Positions 30,926 to 39,930 are shown, counted from the first letter of the stretch. The stretch is DNA of 64,000 nt from an uncultured Dyadobacter sp. (GCF_946482605.1 NZ_CAMLSE010000038.1:1-64000), one strand, 5' to 3'. Notes: generated by a model not told the origin, from the sequence alone. Numbers and translations: made by a program.

Positions 30926-31561
30926 ATGCCGGAAAATACAGAATTCAACATAGATCAAGACAAAAATTACGAAATGAACGAGGATAAAGCTTCATTGGAG
31001 ACTGACAATCTGGTTAACGAAGAAAATTCTGAAACCTCCAACTCTGTCCCTATGGACAACGCCGGACAGGAAATTAAGGGTGAGGCGCCCTCCGGTGAGG
31101 CCCCGCAAAGCAGTCCGTTGGATGCCGCCAAAGCCGAAATCGCAGAATTGAAAGACAAATACCTTCGTCTGTACGCGGATTTCGAAAACTTCCGCCGCCG
31201 TACTGCCAAGGAAAAACTCGAAATGATATCAGGAGCAAGTGCCGATACGGTTAAACTGATCCTCCCGATCGTCGACGATTTCGAGCGTGCCAAGGTTTCT
31301 TTTGATTCATCAACGGAGGTTGAAGCGCTGAAAGAAGGTGTCGATCTGATTTATACCAAACTTTTCAAAGCCCTGGAATCCAAAGGACTTAAAGCAATGG
31401 AATCGAAAGGCGCGGATTTCGACGCAGACATTCATGAGTCCATCGCGCAATTCCCGGCACCTTCGGAAGATCTGAAAGGAAAGGTCATCGACGAAATCGA
31501 AAAAGGCTACTACCTGAATGACAAGGTCATACGCTACGCCAAAGTAATCGTAGGTGCATAA
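30926..31561 (+). CDS. grpE: GrpE, nucleotide exchange factor of DnaK
   Basis: GrpE speeds ADP release from DnaK. The 211-residue product begins with ~65 acidic, disordered residues, then the long dimerising helix (AAKAEIAELKDKYLRLYADF, ENFRRRTAKEKLEM) and the beta-wing ending VIRYAKVIVGA. An in-frame Met at codon 17 could also start the protein, but the first ATG keeps the usual acidic leader. Two TAATTTAG sequences (30856 and 30875), each one base off the -7 consensus, precede it. dnaJ follows after 39 bases, the usual Bacteroidota grpE-dnaJ pair; dnaK is not in the window. Confidence 0.95.
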   Translation: MPENTEFNIDQDKNYEMNEDKASLETDNLVNEENSETSNSVPMDNAGQEIKGEAPSGEAPQSSPLDAAKAEIAELKDKYLRLYADFENFRRRTAKEKLEMISGASADTVKLILPIVDDFERAKVSFDSSTEVEALKEGVDLIYTKLFKALESKGLKAMESKGADFDADIHESIAQFPAPSEDLKGKVIDEIEKGYYLNDKVIRYAKVIVGA

Positions 31562-31600
31562 GCTATCAACCTTCCTTACAGGACACATCAGAAATTAACA

Positions 31601-32761
31601 ATGGCAAAGAAAAGAGATTTTTACGAAATCCTTGGGGTGGATCGTGGTGCCTCTGCGGATGACATTAAGAAAGCTTACCGCAAGCTTGCGATCAAGTTTC
31701 ACCCGGACAAAAACCCGGACGATCCGACCGCAGAAGATAAATTTAAGGAAGCGGCTGAGGCTTACAGCATCCTGAGTGACGAAAACAAACGTCAGCGGTA
31801 CGATCAGTTTGGTCATGCCGGTGTGGGCGGTGCTTCGGGAGGCGGCGCAGGCGGCTTCAGTGGAGGGTTCACGATGGACGATATATTCTCCCAATTCGGG
31901 GATATTTTCGGCGACAGCAGCCCCTTCGGTGATATTTTCGGACGGCAGGGCGGTAATGGTCGGCGCGTACGCAAAGGATCCGACCTGCGCATTAAATTAA
32001 AATTGAACCTTGAAGAAGTAGCGAACGGCGTCGAGAAGAAGATCAAGGTTAAAAGGCATGTGACCTGTAATACCTGCGGAGGCAATGGAGCCAAAAACGG
32101 GACTTCGCTTACCAACTGTAACGGCTGTAACGGCACGGGCCAGGTGCGCAAGGTGGTCAGTACGATGCTCGGCCAGATGGTGTCTACCGCTACCTGCCCA
32201 ACCTGTAACGGAGACGGCAAGATTATCAGCGAACGCTGCGACTCTTGTGCAGGAGAAGGCCGCCTGTTGCAGGACGACCTGATCACCCTGAACATTCCGG
32301 GTGGCGTGGCCGAGGGAATGCAGCTTTCCATGTCGGGAAAAGGCAATGTGCCTACACGCGGAGGCGTGGCCGGCGACTTGCTGATCGTGATCGAAGAAGA
32401 GGAAGATGCGTTGCTTAAAAGAGATGGCAACAATGTCGTGTATGACATGCATCTGAGCTTCATCGATGCAGCACTGGGCACATCGGTGGAAATACCTACC
32501 ATCGACGGTAAGGCGCGTATCAATATCGAATCGGGCACACAGGCCGGCAAGATCCTTCGTCTGAAAGGAAAAGGGGTCAAGGACCTGAACGGCTATGGAA
32601 AAGGCGATCAGCTGGTTCATATCAATGTATGGACGCCGCAGCAACTATCATCCGATGAACGGGCTACCCTCGAATCGTTACGTCATTCTCCGAACTTCCA
32701 GCCCAAGCCAGGTAAGAATGAAAAAGGTTTTTTTGATAAAATGAAAGACTTCTTTCATTGA
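31601..32761 (+). CDS. dnaJ: DnaJ, Hsp40 co-chaperone
   Basis: DnaJ delivers unfolded clients to DnaK and stimulates its ATPase. The 386 residues show the full class I layout: J domain (residues 1-70, with HPDKNPDD), a glycine/phenylalanine-rich linker (~75-125, [10 protein letters not shown]), four CxxCxGxG-type zinc motifs ([32 protein letters not shown], residues ~150-225), then the two substrate-binding beta domains and the C-terminal dimer segment. It is co-transcribed with grpE and ends before a terminator. Confidence 0.97.
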   Translation: MAKKRDFYEILGVDRGASADDIKKAYRKLAIKFHPDKNPDDPTAEDKFKEAAEAYSILSDENKRQRYDQFGHAGVGGASGGGAGGFSGGFTMDDIFSQFGDIFGDSSPFGDIFGRQGGNGRRVRKGSDLRIKLKLNLEEVANGVEKKIKVKRHVTCNTCGGNGAKNGTSLTNCNGCNGTGQVRKVVSTMLGQMVSTATCPTCNGDGKIISERCDSCAGEGRLLQDDLITLNIPGGVAEGMQLSMSGKGNVPTRGGVAGDLLIVIEEEEDALLKRDGNNVVYDMHLSFIDAALGTSVEIPTIDGKARINIESGTQAGKILRLKGKGVKDLNGYGKGDQLVHINVWTPQQLSSDERATLESLRHSPNFQPKPGKNEKGFFDKMKDFFH

Positions 32762-32785
32762 TCATGTATCCCTGAAAACATATTC

Positions 32786-32820
32786 AAAGAGCTGCTTCGT
32801 AACCGGAGCGGCTCTTTTTG
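32786..32820 (+). terminator. Terminator after grpE-dnaJ
   Basis: AAAGAGCTGCTTCG (32786-32799) pairs with CGGAGCGGCTCTTT (32804-32817), with two G-U pairs, around a TAAC loop and followed by TTTTTG. Confidence 0.8.
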
Positions 32821-32871
32821 CTTGACACCAATCCTTTCATCAATTCATTTCTAACCAAAATTTGCTTACTC

Positions 32872-34110
32872 ATGAAGTTGTTATTGCTTTCCTGCGCATT
32901 ACTTTGCTCGGAACTTCTTTTGGCTCAAAAAGCACCATCCCCCGGGGCGCCGGCCGCCGGAACGCCGGTCGCCGGAACGCCGGTCGCCGGAACGCCGGCC
33001 GCCACCATTACTTTCGCTACCTACAATGTGAGCATGGAGGCTGAGAATTATGCGCCCAGAGGCGCTCCCGGAAACTCGGAACAAGTGCTCGTGAAAGAAC
33101 TCGCCTCGGGCAGCAACCAGCAGATCAGGAATATTGCGAGGATTATCAAGACCGTGAGGCCGGATGTGATCCTGCTTAATGAATTCGACTATATCAAGGA
33201 TCCTGCCGCGGGAGTAGGGCAATTCGTGAAGTCCTATCTCAAAAATGACACTGACGACGCAAAGGGTATCGACTACCCCTACCATTACTATTCCACAGTC
33301 AACACCGGACAGCCCAGCCCTTATGACCTGGATAATAATGGAAAAGCAGAAAAGCTGGGCGCAGATGCCTGGGGTTTCGGGAACTACCCCGGACAGTACG
33401 GAATGGTACTTTTGTCGAGATACCCCATCGATCTGAAAGCGGTACGTACCTTTCAGCATTTTAAGTGGAAGGATATGCCAGAGGCGCTAAAAACCACCAA
33501 GGCGGACGGATCGGCATGGTATGCGCCCGATGCATGGAGTGCATTCCCGCTTTCGTCAAAGTCACACTGGGATATCCCGGTTAAAGTAGGGAACAAAACG
33601 ATCCACGTGCTGGCCAGCCATCCCACCCCTCCCACATTCGATGGCCCGGAAGACCGGAACGGCAAGCGTAACCACGACGAGATCCGTTTCTGGAACGATT
33701 ACATCAGCGATTCCAAAGGCGCGTACATCTATGATGACAAGGGTAAAAAAGGCAGCCTCGCGACCGATGCGACATTTGTGATCCTGGGTGACCAGAATGC
33801 GTCGCCGGACGAGGGCAATGCGATATCCGAAGGTATTAAAGCACTTCTGGGTAACCCAAAAGTAAATCATGATTTTACGCCGGCCAGCAAAGGTGGTACA
33901 GAACATTCTCCGACAAATGCATTTGCCAAAAACCACACGGCATTCTGGCGGATGCGCGCCGACTATGTCCTACCATCCAGAAAAGGTTTTCAGCTAATCG
34001 ACAGCGGTGTTTTCTGGCCCGGAAAGGGCGAACCCATGGCGGAGCTTGTGGAGAAGCGGGAGTCCAGCTCGGACCACCGGCTGGTTTGGGTGAGGATGAA
34101 GATTGAGTAA
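32872..34110 (+). CDS. Secreted endonuclease/exonuclease/phosphatase-fold protein
   Basis: A 412-residue exported protein of the EEP (DNase I-like) superfamily. The ATG at 32872 is preferred over the earlier in-frame ATG at 32818 because it opens a clean signal peptide (MKLLLLSCALLCSELLLAQ). A pentapeptide repeat linker (GTPVA, four units) follows. The fold motifs are ITFATYNVSMEAENY, PDVILLNEFDY (metal-binding Glu), HVLASHPTPP, VILGDQNASPDEG (catalytic Asp-x-Asn) and SSDHRLVWVRM (catalytic Asp-His). Known relatives cleave nucleic acids, phosphodiesters or sphingolipids; which one applies here cannot be decided. It is probably periplasmic or secreted and stands alone behind the dnaJ terminator. 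Confidence 0.85.
   Translation: MKLLLLSCALLCSELLLAQKAPSPGAPAAGTPVAGTPVAGTPAATITFATYNVSMEAENYAPRGAPGNSEQVLVKELASGSNQQIRNIARIIKTVRPDVILLNEFDYIKDPAAGVGQFVKSYLKNDTDDAKGIDYPYHYYSTVNTGQPSPYDLDNNGKAEKLGADAWGFGNYPGQYGMVLLSRYPIDLKAVRTFQHFKWKDMPEALKTTKADGSAWYAPDAWSAFPLSSKSHWDIPVKVGNKTIHVLASHPTPPTFDGPEDRNGKRNHDEIRFWNDYISDSKGAYIYDDKGKKGSLATDATFVILGDQNASPDEGNAISEGIKALLGNPKVNHDFTPASKGGTEHSPTNAFAKNHTAFWRMRADYVLPSRKGFQLIDSGVFWPGKGEPMAELVEKRESSSDHRLVWVRMKIE
32944..33003 (+). repeat. Four tandem 15-bp units coding (GTPVA)-type linker
   Basis: Three GGAACGCCGGTCGCC-type units (32959-33003; the last differs by one base) are preceded by a diverged fourth (GGGGCGCCGGCCGCC). They encode GAPAA-GTPVA-GTPVA-GTPAA directly after the signal peptide. 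Units in frame can be gained or lost without harm. Confidence 0.9.
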
Positions 34111-34142
34111 CGAGGATACCACAGCCCGACTAAGCGAAATTC

Positions 34143-34196
34143 TTTATAAACGAAAATCGGCCCTGGCTACGCCCAGGGCCGATTTTCGTTTATAAA
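34143..34196. terminator. Bidirectional terminator, 24-bp perfect stem
   Basis: Bases 34143-34166 pair perfectly with 34173-34196 around a 6-base loop, with a GC core (CGGCCCTGG) and A/T ends that give U-tracts on both strands. It ends the plus-strand EEP gene and overlaps the stop codon of the minus-strand small lipoprotein pseudogene. Confidence 0.85.
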
Positions 34197-34558
34197 ACCT
34201 TAGTGACGATTTTCACGTAACCCTTTTTAGCAGTACCAGAAATGTAATATATTCTGATTTTCTTATCGAAGAAATCTTGCCGAAGCCGGAGCGAATCGAT
34301 GCAGCCCGGTTTTAGATCAAAGCCCCCAACCCAATACTCGGACCGCGGAACATATTGAATTTGCACTTTGGCTGTGCCATCGATTTCACCAGTAATCGTT
34401 ACATCCACGCAGCAATCCGCATTAAAGAATGAAGAATCATAAAAGACATACGACTTGGAAGGATCGGTAATTTCAAACATGCCGTCTTCCTCTCATCGGC
34501 AGCCAACGACTGTTAACAGAATAAGGTGTGTTAGAGCAATGACTCTGTTAATCTTCAT
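34190..34558 (-). pseudogene. Small lipoprotein, copy 3 of a tandem family, broken by an in-frame TGA
   Basis: Read from the ATG at 34558, the frame encodes a lipoprotein signal (MKINRVIALTHLILLTVVGC), one Arg, a TGA at 34495-34493, and then in the same frame EEDGMFEITDPSKSYVFYDS through to the end at 34190. The last 96 codons are open from an internal ATG at 34480. The downstream part is clearly homologous to the intact gene at 34839-35228 (shared: DCCV, TG.-DG, IDS and GTAKKGYVKI / GEAKKGSLKI). The single nonsense change separates export signal from domain, so no lipoprotein can be made without read-through. Function of the family is unknown. Confidence 0.75.
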
Positions 34559-34561
34559 CTA

Positions 34562-34794
34562 TCATTTCACTTTGTTAATATGGGTTTCAAAAGATTTCAC
34601 CTTTGTCGTCCCGTCCAATCAATTGACAGGTGACAATTGCTTCCACATAGTCGGGATTTTATAGTCAGAATCATTAAACGGAAACATTCGGGAGGGGTTG
34701 GTAATTACAAACACCCCTTTTCTTCAAGGCAGCCCGTCCCCATCAATTATAGGAATGCAAGTTCAACGAAGAAAAAGACGATTACCTTGGTCAA
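34562..34794 (-). pseudogene. Small lipoprotein, copy 2 of the tandem family, heavily decayed
   Basis: The minus strand keeps a recognisable but broken relative of its two neighbours. A hydrophobic signal remnant (TKVIVFFFVELAFL) ends in a TAA, and then GTGCLEEKG matches the lipobox region. Next, GG-TG replaces the GGCATG of copy 3 (one base lost near 34712), and after the shift FVITNPSRMFPFNDSD aligns with FEITDPSKSYVFYDSS. A TGA follows, then LDGTTKV aligns with IDGTAKV, and the C-terminal third is missing. At least two stops, a frameshift and a deletion make this a dead gene. Confidence 0.65.
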
Positions 34795-34838
34795 AGTATG
34801 ACTGTTGAATGGGACATTTTCTTTTCATGTGTTCAATT

Positions 34839-35228
34839 TCAAAAGATCAATGTCTTGATTTTCAGACTTCCTTTTTTCGCTTCTCCGGGAAAATACTTAA
34901 CAACAATCTTCTTTTGCCAATAGAAGTCTCCATGAGAGTTCTCGATATTCACTTTCCCTTTCGGCAAATAAATACTATCGATCAACCCTCCCTTCGAATA
35001 GTATTCGACCAATATCCAGGCAGGTCCATCCAATGTTCCAGTTACAAAAGTCGCTACGCAGCAATCGGGGTGAAATGAAACAGAATCAAAGAAGATATGC
35101 TTTTTTGATACATCCGCTATGTAAAATTCTCCCTTTTCCATTGAACAACCTGTTAATACCCCTATGAAGAGCAGGGCTGCAAATGACCTGTTCTTCACAT
35201 ATTTTTTGCGGCTTTTGAATAGACTCAT
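34839..35228 (-). CDS. Small lipoprotein, copy 1 of the tandem family (intact)
   Basis: A 129-residue lipoprotein from the ATG at 35228 (an ATG ten codons earlier overlaps the upstream gene and adds nothing to the signal peptide). The signal RSFAALLFIGVLTGC ends in a good lipobox. The mature ~95 residues are mostly beta-strand-like (KKHIFFDSVSFHPDCCVATFVTG, WILVEYYSKGGLIDSIYL, KIVVKYFPGEAKKGSLKI) with a CC pair. Seven bases separate it from the DUF6973-like gene, so the two are co-transcribed. The family is not recognised. Small lipoproteins that follow a possible effector gene and occur as arrays of variants are often immunity proteins, but this is inference. Confidence 0.75.
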   Translation of the reverse strand: MSLFKSRKKYVKNRSFAALLFIGVLTGCSMEKGEFYIADVSKKHIFFDSVSFHPDCCVATFVTGTLDGPAWILVEYYSKGGLIDSIYLPKGKVNIENSHGDFYWQKKIVVKYFPGEAKKGSLKIKTLIF

Positions 35229-35235
35229 ATCTTTA

Positions 35236-36501
35236 TTAATGACATCTATTAGCGCCATTTGTCCAGAAGAGCGTCTGAGGCGTACCTATCGGCACGTTTT
35301 CAGGGCTTAGCCTTGTTCCTTGCCCCAAGGCAACCTTCTCCAAAATTTTATCCACAATCAACCCCAATTTAAGACCAGGCATGGTTGATGGTAAGGCGGC
35401 TAGTGAGGCGCTGATACTTTTGTAAACCTTAATCCCCAGATCATTATTATATAGGTCCATCTCCTGTCGATTCGGTTGAGACCCAATTTCGTGGTTATTA
35501 GTTATTTGAAGGGTTGTCGAAGTACCAAATTGCATACACAGTATCGCAGACCAGACCGCATGTTTGAATGCATTCCAGTTGCCATCGTCCGAATCAGTGC
35601 AGTAAAACCACTGCGTGAGCTCCATAGCGGTTTGGCGTGCGAAGGCTGCTTGCGGAATCAACCATTTCTTATTTTCGAAATATTCTTTTTCCACGTCGTT
35701 CAAATTAAACCATAAATCCGATACATAAGGCAATTGCATTAATGCTTCAAAGAGCACGTCGCTTCCTCCATTTAGTGATACATCCAGTGAATTCGACCAG
35801 ACGGTCCCTGTCGCTCCCGAGCTTTGGCTGATATACACCATTTCACAAGTAGTCTCCTGATAAACCCAGCCAGAACAACCATAACCATCCACACAACCCT
35901 GATGATACCAGTCCGTGCAAACTTCTACCATATCGGAAGTTCGGCCGCCTTTGTTGGGGCCGAACATTGCTACCTGTTTTCCTTCTTCGTAGATCAATCC
36001 ATTGACCAACTTCCCGCTCATATCGAAGAAGTAAACTTTTCCTTCAAAATTGGAAGGATCGACTTTTCCATTCTTAATTTTCGGATTGTAATCCGCGTCG
36101 AACACTGTGCGCATTTCCATCGCCTCGATCTTACCTCGGACCTTGCGCACCACCAGGTTCCGCTGGATTCTTCCTGCTACGCTCGCCTCATCAGGCTTTC
36201 GCTTGTTCTTCCGGCCATCCTTAATGCGATAACCGAGGAAATTGCCCGACAGCACTGGCGCTACCACAATTTCGTCGTCAGTGGCCACTTTCCGCTGCGT
36301 CGCAGCTCCCCAAACGACTTTGTCATCAGGCTGCCCTGCACTCCGTGCTGATTTGCGAAAGTCGGAATACCATCTCTGAGCTTGCCCAACTGTGAATTCG
36401 TCGGCAGGAAGCACGTTAGCCTTTTCACTGGTGTCCTTACATCCAAACACAAAGGCAAAGGCAATCACCAGCGCAGAGCGCCGGATAATGTAATTCCTCA
36501 T
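35236..36501 (-). CDS. Large lipoprotein with DUF6973-like C-terminal domain
   Basis: A 421-residue protein with a lipoprotein signal (RRSALVIAFAFVFGC). After a basic stretch (DGRKNKRKPDEASVAGRIQRN) comes a beta-rich region with WD-like 'FFDMSGKLVNGLIYEEGKQ', then a cysteine-rich segment (C-TDWYHQG-C-VDGYG-C and C-EM, residues ~195-225). The C-terminal ~130 residues contain NAFKHAVWSAIL, then NNHE and MDLYNNDLG. This N-A-F-x-HA-x-W ... HE ... MDL-x-NN-x-G pattern is what I recall as the DUF6973 domain; its biochemistry is unknown, but the His/Glu pattern could form a metal or catalytic site. The small lipoprotein array follows at once. Base composition is more AT-rich than in the flanks, as in an acquired island. 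Confidence 0.7.
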   Translation of the reverse strand: MRNYIIRRSALVIAFAFVFGCKDTSEKANVLPADEFTVGQAQRWYSDFRKSARSAGQPDDKVVWGAATQRKVATDDEIVVAPVLSGNFLGYRIKDGRKNKRKPDEASVAGRIQRNLVVRKVRGKIEAMEMRTVFDADYNPKIKNGKVDPSNFEGKVYFFDMSGKLVNGLIYEEGKQVAMFGPNKGGRTSDMVEVCTDWYHQGCVDGYGCSGWVYQETTCEMVYISQSSGATGTVWSNSLDVSLNGGSDVLFEALMQLPYVSDLWFNLNDVEKEYFENKKWLIPQAAFARQTAMELTQWFYCTDSDDGNWNAFKHAVWSAILCMQFGTSTTLQITNNHEIGSQPNRQEMDLYNNDLGIKVYKSISASLAALPSTMPGLKLGLIVDKILEKVALGQGTRLSPENVPIGTPQTLFWTNGANRCH

Positions 36502-36541
36502 AAATTTGAACGGTTTAGATGGAGAAATTAATTTGAACCCT

Positions 36542-36578
36542 AACCCCGCCCGTCAGGTACCAAGCTTACGGCGGGGTT
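36542..36578. other. Hairpin in the leader of the DUF6973-like gene
   Basis: AACCCCGC (36542-36549) and CGT pair with ACGGCGGGGTT (36568-36578) with one bulged base, 40-76 bases upstream of the ATG at 36501. No U-run follows on the minus strand, so it is not an obvious terminator there; on the plus strand TTTGATTTTG follows. It may be a leader structure or a relic. Confidence 0.35.
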
Positions 36579-36815
36579 TGATTTTGTGAATGTTGAGATT
36601 CCAGGAAAGATATGCAAGCAACATTCCCCGTGCAGAAGACCGCTGTATAACCCACGAGGAGCAAAGGCGTTTATTCAGCGGCAACATCCTTTATAACTGA
36701 TTGATAATTAACCAATAGAATCTATCCACCGGCAACTAATTCATCCTGTTGCTTGATAATTACTTGTCAACTACATTATCGAACAAGTTGAAAGGAGTGC
36801 AAAATCATAAAAAAG
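36579..36815. other. Non-coding stretch upstream of the DUF6973-like gene
   Basis: About 240 bases with no credible frame or promoter box. It separates the terminator of the DUF2723 gene from the leader hairpin of the accessory operon. Confidence 0.5.
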
Positions 36816-36851
36816 AAGGGGCGGCATCTGCTCTCGCAAATGCCGCCCCTT
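36816..36851 (-). terminator. Terminator after the DUF2723 gene
   Basis: AAGGGGCGGCAT (36816-36827) pairs perfectly with ATGCCGCCCCTT (36840-36851). On the minus strand CTTTTTTATG follows. Confidence 0.85.
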
Positions 36852-36871
36852 CAAATTTTAATATCTGAACC

Positions 36872-39847
36872 CTACTGCTGCCCGCCGTACATATTAAATG
36901 CCGCCAGGTGTTTCTGGAATATCGCTTCGTACTTCTTCGCAGCGGCCTCTTGTTTCGCTTCCCGGCATTCCTGGACGATTACTTGCATTGTGTACAGGTA
37001 AACGCTTGTATCGCGGCGTCTGGTAGTGCCGTTATCCTTCGCCCACGTCAGCACCTCATCCGCACGGGTCGCCATTGTCTCGGCAATTTCCAATGCTTTT
37101 TTGGTTTCACCCAGGTCAAACAACGGCCCGATAAAGTTAGCCGAGAACTGATCGTATGGAATGCTCTTATCCGGCATGGTAGCCAGAGAGCGCTCAATGG
37201 CTTTCTTAGCCTCATCCTTGCGACCATCCGCGATAAGCTGTCCTGTCAAACGCAGGAATGCAATGCGCGCCGTTGCAACCGGAGATCCCAGGTAGGTATT
37301 GTCATAGTAGGTGTTCGGGTTATCGAGGTCACGCCAGAACATTTTCGTCATCATGTTGTTGTACATCACATCCACGTTCACATAACCATCGCTTGCTCCC
37401 GGCACTTTCACGGGCAGTAAACGGTAAGCGTAGCCCTCGAGCTGCATGTACTCTTTCAGATTCAGATAGCTGGATCCACCGAGTGTCGAAGAGAAGTAGA
37501 TGGGACGCTGCCAGTCGTTGGTCGCAATGATATCCAGCATGATCAGATCCGATTTATACAAATCACCTTTTCCGATCGTCCAGCTAATCGAGTCGCTCAC
37601 AAATGGGATCAGATCGCTTTTGATGATATTCATTTTCTTTACCGCATCTGCATTCACCGGCAGGAACAATACCGACGACGGCAGAATGGACGTCATATCC
37701 CCGCTGGTCAACGGAACCTGGATCGCCTTGTTCTCCTGCTTCACCAGTCCCAAATACTCTTTCAGGTTGATACCGCCTTTTACGCTCGGAATTTCATAGA
37801 AAGGAACGATGTCGTTCTTTCCGAATGCATAATTATTCTTATCCAATGAAATCGGCAGCGCCTCCGACTTGTAGGTGCGGCGCTTCATCTGATCGATATA
37901 CCAGTCGGTTCCCAGCAAGCTGAGGTTACACACACGCACATCCGTACGGAAGCCTTCTACTTCCTGCACGTACCACAAGGGGAACGTATCGTTGTCACCA
38001 CCTGTGAAAAGGATCGCATTCGGCGCGCAGGAGTTGAGGAGGTTTTTGGCAAAATCAACCGAGTGATAACGATGGTCCCTGTTGTGGTTATCCCATCCCT
38101 TGCTGCCCATCATCACCGGCACTACCAAGCCCAATGCAGTTGCGACACCGGCACGTGCCGTCCCGCTTTTCACAAACTTGCTGATGGCATCGGCTATCGC
38201 AATGACACCATATCCGATCCAGATACAGAAAATATAGAAAGATCCCACATAAATGTAGTCACGCTCACGCGGCTCGGTCGGTGGTGAGTTCAGGTAAACT
38301 ACAAGGGCAACGCCGGTCAGCACAAACAGGAAGCCCAGAACGAGCAGGTCGCGTTTCTGACGGAAATACATCATCACCAGGCCAAATAAGCCCAGCAGGA
38401 ATGGCAGCATGAAATAGTTGTCATGCGCCTTGTTGTTGGCGATCGGCTCCGGGTATTTTTTTGAAATGTCCCATGGCAGCATGTTGCCCGCTCCTTCCTC
38501 ATCGCTTTCCCGGCCCACAAAATTCCAGAGGAAATAGCGCCAGTACATATGTCCTATCTGGTACGAGAACATAAACGACAGGTTATGCCCCATGGTCGGC
38601 CGCTGACCCTCCGCCAGGCCGGTCAACTGCTGATACAGCTGGGGATGCCCTGCTTGCGTGCTGTACATACGAGGCAACAGCATATTGGCACCCGGCTCAT
38701 ATTCATATTCCGGACGGTAATCGTAAATCACATATTTCCCGTCCTGCTTGCGGTACATCGGCGCGCCGCGCTTCTGACTTACCGGACGCGATACGAACGA
38801 TGGGCCATAAAGCAGTGGCCGGCTGCCATATTGTTCGCGTTTGAGATAAGAAACAAAGCTCAGTACATCATTAGGGTTGTTTTCGTTGATCGGCGGGTTA
38901 TATTCTGCTCGCACAAGTACCATCAGGTAGCTTGCATAACCGATCAAAACAAACGCCAGAGAAAGCAGTCCTGTGTTCAGCAACACGTTTGCTTTCTTCT
39001 GCGAATAGCGGATACCCCATATCAATGCTCCGATAAAGAGGACAATAAAGAAGATCACACCGGATTTAAAGGGTAATCCCAAAGTGTTCACAAAGAATAT
39101 CTCGAACTTACCCGCGATGCTGGGAAGCCCAGGGATAATACCGGAGTTGATAATCCCGAGAACGACCAGACCGCCAACGAAGGCAATAACTCCACCAAAA
39201 AAATTGATTTTCTGATATTTCTTAAAATAATAGACCAGTGCAAGCGCCGGGATCGTCACCAGGTTCAGCAAGTGAACGCCGATTGAGAGTCCGACCAGAT
39301 AAGCGATCAGGATCAGCCAGCGGTTTTCCGCAGCAGGGTCCTGGATGCGCTCCCATTTAAAAACAGCCCAGATGACGATGGCCGTGAAGAAAGAAGACAT
39401 CCCGTAAACCTCCGCTTCCACAGCTGAAAACCAGAAGGAGTCGGACCAGGTGTAAGCCAGCGCACCTACTATGCCGGCTCCCATCAAAAGAATGTTATCG
39501 GCGGAAGTAAGTTCTTCGTCGTTCTTGGCGATCAGCTTGCGGACCAATAAGGTAATTGTCCAGAACAAGAAAAGAATGGTAAATGCGCTGCTCAGCACGG
39601 ATACCATGTTGATCCAGTAGGCTACGGTAGAAAGATCGCCAAATGAAAAAAGGGAAAAAAGCCTGCCTATCAGCAAAAAGAACGGAGCACCGGGAGGGTG
39701 AGGCACCTGTAACTTGAACGCACAGGCGATGAATTCGCCGCAATCCCAGAAACTGGCGGTTCGTTCGACGGTCAGGGCATATGTGAGGAATGCAATAGCA
39801 AAAACAATCCAACCCGTAAGGTTGTTAATACGGTTGAAACGGGTCAT
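36872..39847 (-). CDS. DUF2723 / GT117 integral membrane glycosyltransferase-like protein
   Basis: A 991-residue protein of the DUF2723 family, now classed as glycosyltransferase family 117 and thought to act like protein O-mannosyltransferases in Bacteroidota. The family start is plain: LTVERTASFWDCGEFIACAF and PHPPGAPFFLLIGRLFSLF. The first extracytoplasmic loop carries the acidic residues (D-CGE) expected of a GT-C enzyme. Twelve or more membrane helices fill residues ~10-600; the C-terminal ~400 residues are soluble and periplasmic, with an FTGGDNDTFPLWYVQEVEG motif conserved in the family. The ATG at 39847 directly precedes the first helix. It is monocistronic, with its own promoter and terminator. 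Confidence 0.9.
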   Translation of the reverse strand: MTRFNRINNLTGWIVFAIAFLTYALTVERTASFWDCGEFIACAFKLQVPHPPGAPFFLLIGRLFSLFSFGDLSTVAYWINMVSVLSSAFTILFLFWTITLLVRKLIAKNDEELTSADNILLMGAGIVGALAYTWSDSFWFSAVEAEVYGMSSFFTAIVIWAVFKWERIQDPAAENRWLILIAYLVGLSIGVHLLNLVTIPALALVYYFKKYQKINFFGGVIAFVGGLVVLGIINSGIIPGLPSIAGKFEIFFVNTLGLPFKSGVIFFIVLFIGALIWGIRYSQKKANVLLNTGLLSLAFVLIGYASYLMVLVRAEYNPPINENNPNDVLSFVSYLKREQYGSRPLLYGPSFVSRPVSQKRGAPMYRKQDGKYVIYDYRPEYEYEPGANMLLPRMYSTQAGHPQLYQQLTGLAEGQRPTMGHNLSFMFSYQIGHMYWRYFLWNFVGRESDEEGAGNMLPWDISKKYPEPIANNKAHDNYFMLPFLLGLFGLVMMYFRQKRDLLVLGFLFVLTGVALVVYLNSPPTEPRERDYIYVGSFYIFCIWIGYGVIAIADAISKFVKSGTARAGVATALGLVVPVMMGSKGWDNHNRDHRYHSVDFAKNLLNSCAPNAILFTGGDNDTFPLWYVQEVEGFRTDVRVCNLSLLGTDWYIDQMKRRTYKSEALPISLDKNNYAFGKNDIVPFYEIPSVKGGINLKEYLGLVKQENKAIQVPLTSGDMTSILPSSVLFLPVNADAVKKMNIIKSDLIPFVSDSISWTIGKGDLYKSDLIMLDIIATNDWQRPIYFSSTLGGSSYLNLKEYMQLEGYAYRLLPVKVPGASDGYVNVDVMYNNMMTKMFWRDLDNPNTYYDNTYLGSPVATARIAFLRLTGQLIADGRKDEAKKAIERSLATMPDKSIPYDQFSANFIGPLFDLGETKKALEIAETMATRADEVLTWAKDNGTTRRRDTSVYLYTMQVIVQECREAKQEAAAKKYEAIFQKHLAAFNMYGGQQ

Positions 39848-39930
39848 CTGAAAGACGGTAAATTTGAAAAGTTATATGCACAATGGGCAAAGATGGCGAC
39901 TCTTTTTGAGCAGTTCTATCAATGATCGGC

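Noticed and set aside
34573..34800. Possible new small gene on the minus strand between the two lipoprotein copies
   Set aside because: Translation shows stops and a frameshift within a sequence alignable to both neighbours, so it is a decayed copy rather than a new gene.
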